NCBI GenBank assembly: GCA_049999725.1 | Contig: JBNGIS010016217.1 | Location: 1-20,793 of the forward strand | Source: Haplomitrium mnioides | Taxonomy: Eukaryota; Marchantiophyta; Haplomitriopsida; Calobryales | Direction: 5' to 3' | DNA length: 20,793 bases | In this document: one piece after another, positions 19,069-20,793 of the stretch | How the letters are laid out: each line of letters begins with the position of its first letter | How positions within the stretch are numbered: position 1 is the first letter of the stretch | Made by a program: the position numbers and the translations under genes | The notes under the pieces: generated by a model | Database searches by the model: none | The model's input: only the letters and a program-made list of their open reading frames with translations | What the model was told of the DNA's origin: nothing

Positions 19069-19589
19069 CAATCTTTTGCACGCACAAGATCCTTGTTGTC
19101 GGTCAAGTGTTCAAAGTTGAATCTTTCTTTTGACTATTCCAACGGATCAATAGAAAGACGTTCAACTCAAAATTTCCAGACGGTTGTGAACCTTTCTTCG
19201 TCCTCATCTATGGGAGACCTTGATATTCACAATCAAAGTGTGTTTGTCACAAACACAAAAAAACATACAATTTGTGGACAATTTCAATTTTTGAGATGAA
19301 TCGTAGCACCACTCAAACAATGAGTGATTTCAATTCAAGTTGGACCTTGCAATGAGATTGGGAAATTTGAAGCAAACTGAATTCTTTTGAAGGAGTCTTC
19401 AAACGAGAGTTTGGGAAATGATTCTAGCAAAGAGTCTCAATCAGTCAATATTTTGTAGGAGTTATAGCCAATGGCACCGATTATGTTGCAAAAAAACATT
19501 TCCTAATATTGAAGATATTGATCAAGATTCCATTTTGGCATGGTGCAGTTCTTCCAATCCTCAAGGAGGATCTCATCCTTTGAAAACTT

Positions 19590-20412
19590 TTTGCGAAAAA
19601 ACAAACAATGTTATGATGATCAAAAAGATCTTCAGGATGATGAATTATCTCTTATGGTTGGATTTGCCTACGGGCCGAATTGACTAGCACAACATAAGAA
19701 TTCTTTGTATGGGCCAAAACCTAAATGAGTAAACACCTTACGTGAAAATTCTTTGCGAAAAGTCAATCATGACGAGAGCTTTATGAAGAAAAAGCTCAAT
19801 CTAATGTTAATTTCTAAATTGAAGAGAATTTCATGTTGTCAAAATAATTGCTTGTCGTTGTGCAAGACAAATTTTTTGAGAATTGTGAGAGAAACATATT
19901 TTCAACAAAGCATGAAGAATCGAGATATCACACTACAATAGAGAATATCAAGAAAAAAACTTTGATGTTGACATTCGGTTTTTTCTGCTTCGCAGTACTA
20001 TTGTCTGTAGAAGAGCCTTCAAATTAATATTATCACTAGGGAATGATAGAATCCAAAGGATTTAAAATCTCAAAAACGTAGATCCTTAAGGCATTTTTGG
20101 AAAAAGAGAATTATCTGCTAAACAAGTTTTTGTACGACAAGAGAGTGCCCACTCACGAAGTTTATAACTTGCCCAATAATTTTACAAAATGAGAAGTTTA
20201 TGACTACTACACAACTTATTTGAAAGAGAAAGATCCTGATTGTATTATCAATTTATTGGGTTTTACAAAACATTGAAGAACTCATTTTTCAAATGTAAGA
20301 ATTCCAAAACGTAATAGATTTGTTGTTTGTGAAACATGCAAAAAAATAAAATCACTGCGAGAAAAATATGTCTTAGAGTCTAACAAAGGTTACAAATTTC
20401 TTCTCTTTTGAA
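19590..20412 (+). pseudogene. Transposase-like gene fragment, decayed
   Basis: A coding-like sequence with several stops and at least one frameshift (near 19938). In order: DDELSLMVGFAYGPN (about 19635), SCCQNNCLSLCKTNFLRIV with closely spaced Cys (19834-19863), FFLRSTIVCRRAFKLILSLG (about 19975-20035), KEKDPDCIINLLGF (20230 region), and RTHFSNVRIPKRNRF then VCETCKKIKSLREKY (about 20278-20370). A Cys-rich N-terminal block, a VCRxAF block and a later RIPKxxRFxxCxxC block are what I associate with a widespread family of transposase-like proteins in plants, algae and oomycetes. The TGA before RTHF probably replaces a Trp codon. The catalytic acidic residues would lie further downstream, beyond the window or after an intron starting near 20412. 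Family recall only, not a database match. Confidence 0.45.
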
Positions 20413-20793
20413 ATCTTTGGTTAATTCATGCCTTTTTTTCGAGACTCAAAGCTTAGTTCTAGAGATGTTATGTTTTCTCTACTTAGTGTCAAAAAATACT
20501 TGTTTTGTGAAATTGTTCAACAAACAAGATTTGAGTCGAATAACTCTTAGCAACTTAAGTTGTGAGAAGAGAGTCTATGCTTGCATAGGGTTTGTTGATT
20601 TTAGTTTGAATCCCAACCTTGTCTATAGTCGAATAAAGCGAGGAAATGAATCTGATTGTTGGTAGTGACCTTAGTCTTACAACAAGTTTTGCTTTTGTTG
20701 CTTTGAATCAAGAGCCCTTTGCGAGAAAAACAATAGCAAGAACCATTTTTGTTGTTTGCAAATCCTATGCGCGCATAGGCTTTGTTCTTGTTT
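20413..20793. other. Noncoding stretch with dyad cores at the window end
   Basis: No convincing frame. GAGTCTATGCTTGCATAGGG (20570-20589) and CCTATGCGCGCATAGGC (20764-20780), followed by TTTGTTCTTGTTT, are members of the same dyad family as the arrays upstream and suggest another minisatellite begins here. Confidence 0.6.

Noticed and set aside
18988-19299. A 103-residue plus-strand open frame
   Set aside because: Its first third is translated 30-bp minisatellite and the rest has no motif; it may be chance or leader sequence of the transposase-like gene.

Overview
The window looks like repeat-rich nuclear DNA of an intron-bearing eukaryote, most likely a plant or alga. It is AT-rich, coding blocks are interrupted by GT-AG introns with T-rich acceptors, there is a Ty3/gypsy-type gag remnant, and a run of exactly 100 N marks a scaffold gap. 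The species cannot be named from the sequence. I see no intact gene; every recognisable coding region carries stops or frameshifts.

The main content is a gene family encoding a β-type (motif IV before motif I) N6-adenine/N4-cytosine DNA methyltransferase. The most complete copy is on the minus strand (TATA-like box 16683, stop 12774). Four exons encode an unknown N-terminal domain, a Lys-rich and Ser/Pro-rich linker, a ParB/sulfiredoxin-like domain, and the methyltransferase with ADIPYG (motif IV) and DLCSGFGT (motif I). Two partial copies lie head to tail on the plus strand (182-1448 and about 2250-3442), each with a long noncoding 3' flank. Copies 1 and 2 share a premature TAG, so their parent was already dead when it duplicated.

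Further family-related noncoding units follow (4356-4710, gap, 4830-6302). A short motif (TTGGTTCAAAGTAGCGGCT) recurs at or near unit boundaries five times, once on the minus strand after copy 3. A 58-bp tandem array (about 6316-7114) is followed by a minus-strand Ty3/gypsy gag remnant with a CCHC zinc knuckle (about 7130-8540). An unidentified decayed plus-strand reading frame lies near 9615-10130, and 10.1-11.8 kb holds nothing I recognise. A decayed transposase-like gene runs on the plus strand at about 19590-20412, and a possible tRNA-derived SINE remnant sits near 18360-18426.

Across the window is a superfamily of minisatellites whose units contain a dyad-symmetric, alternating purine/pyrimidine core (variants of TATGCGCGCATA). 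The period differs between sites: 24 bp in methyltransferase introns, about 36 bp in the 3' flanks, 52 bp at 5189-5396 and 30 bp at 18919-19068. The intronic 24-bp unit is close to strand-symmetric. The combination of a ParB-methyltransferase repeat family with palindromic, CpG-containing intronic arrays is the most unusual feature here.
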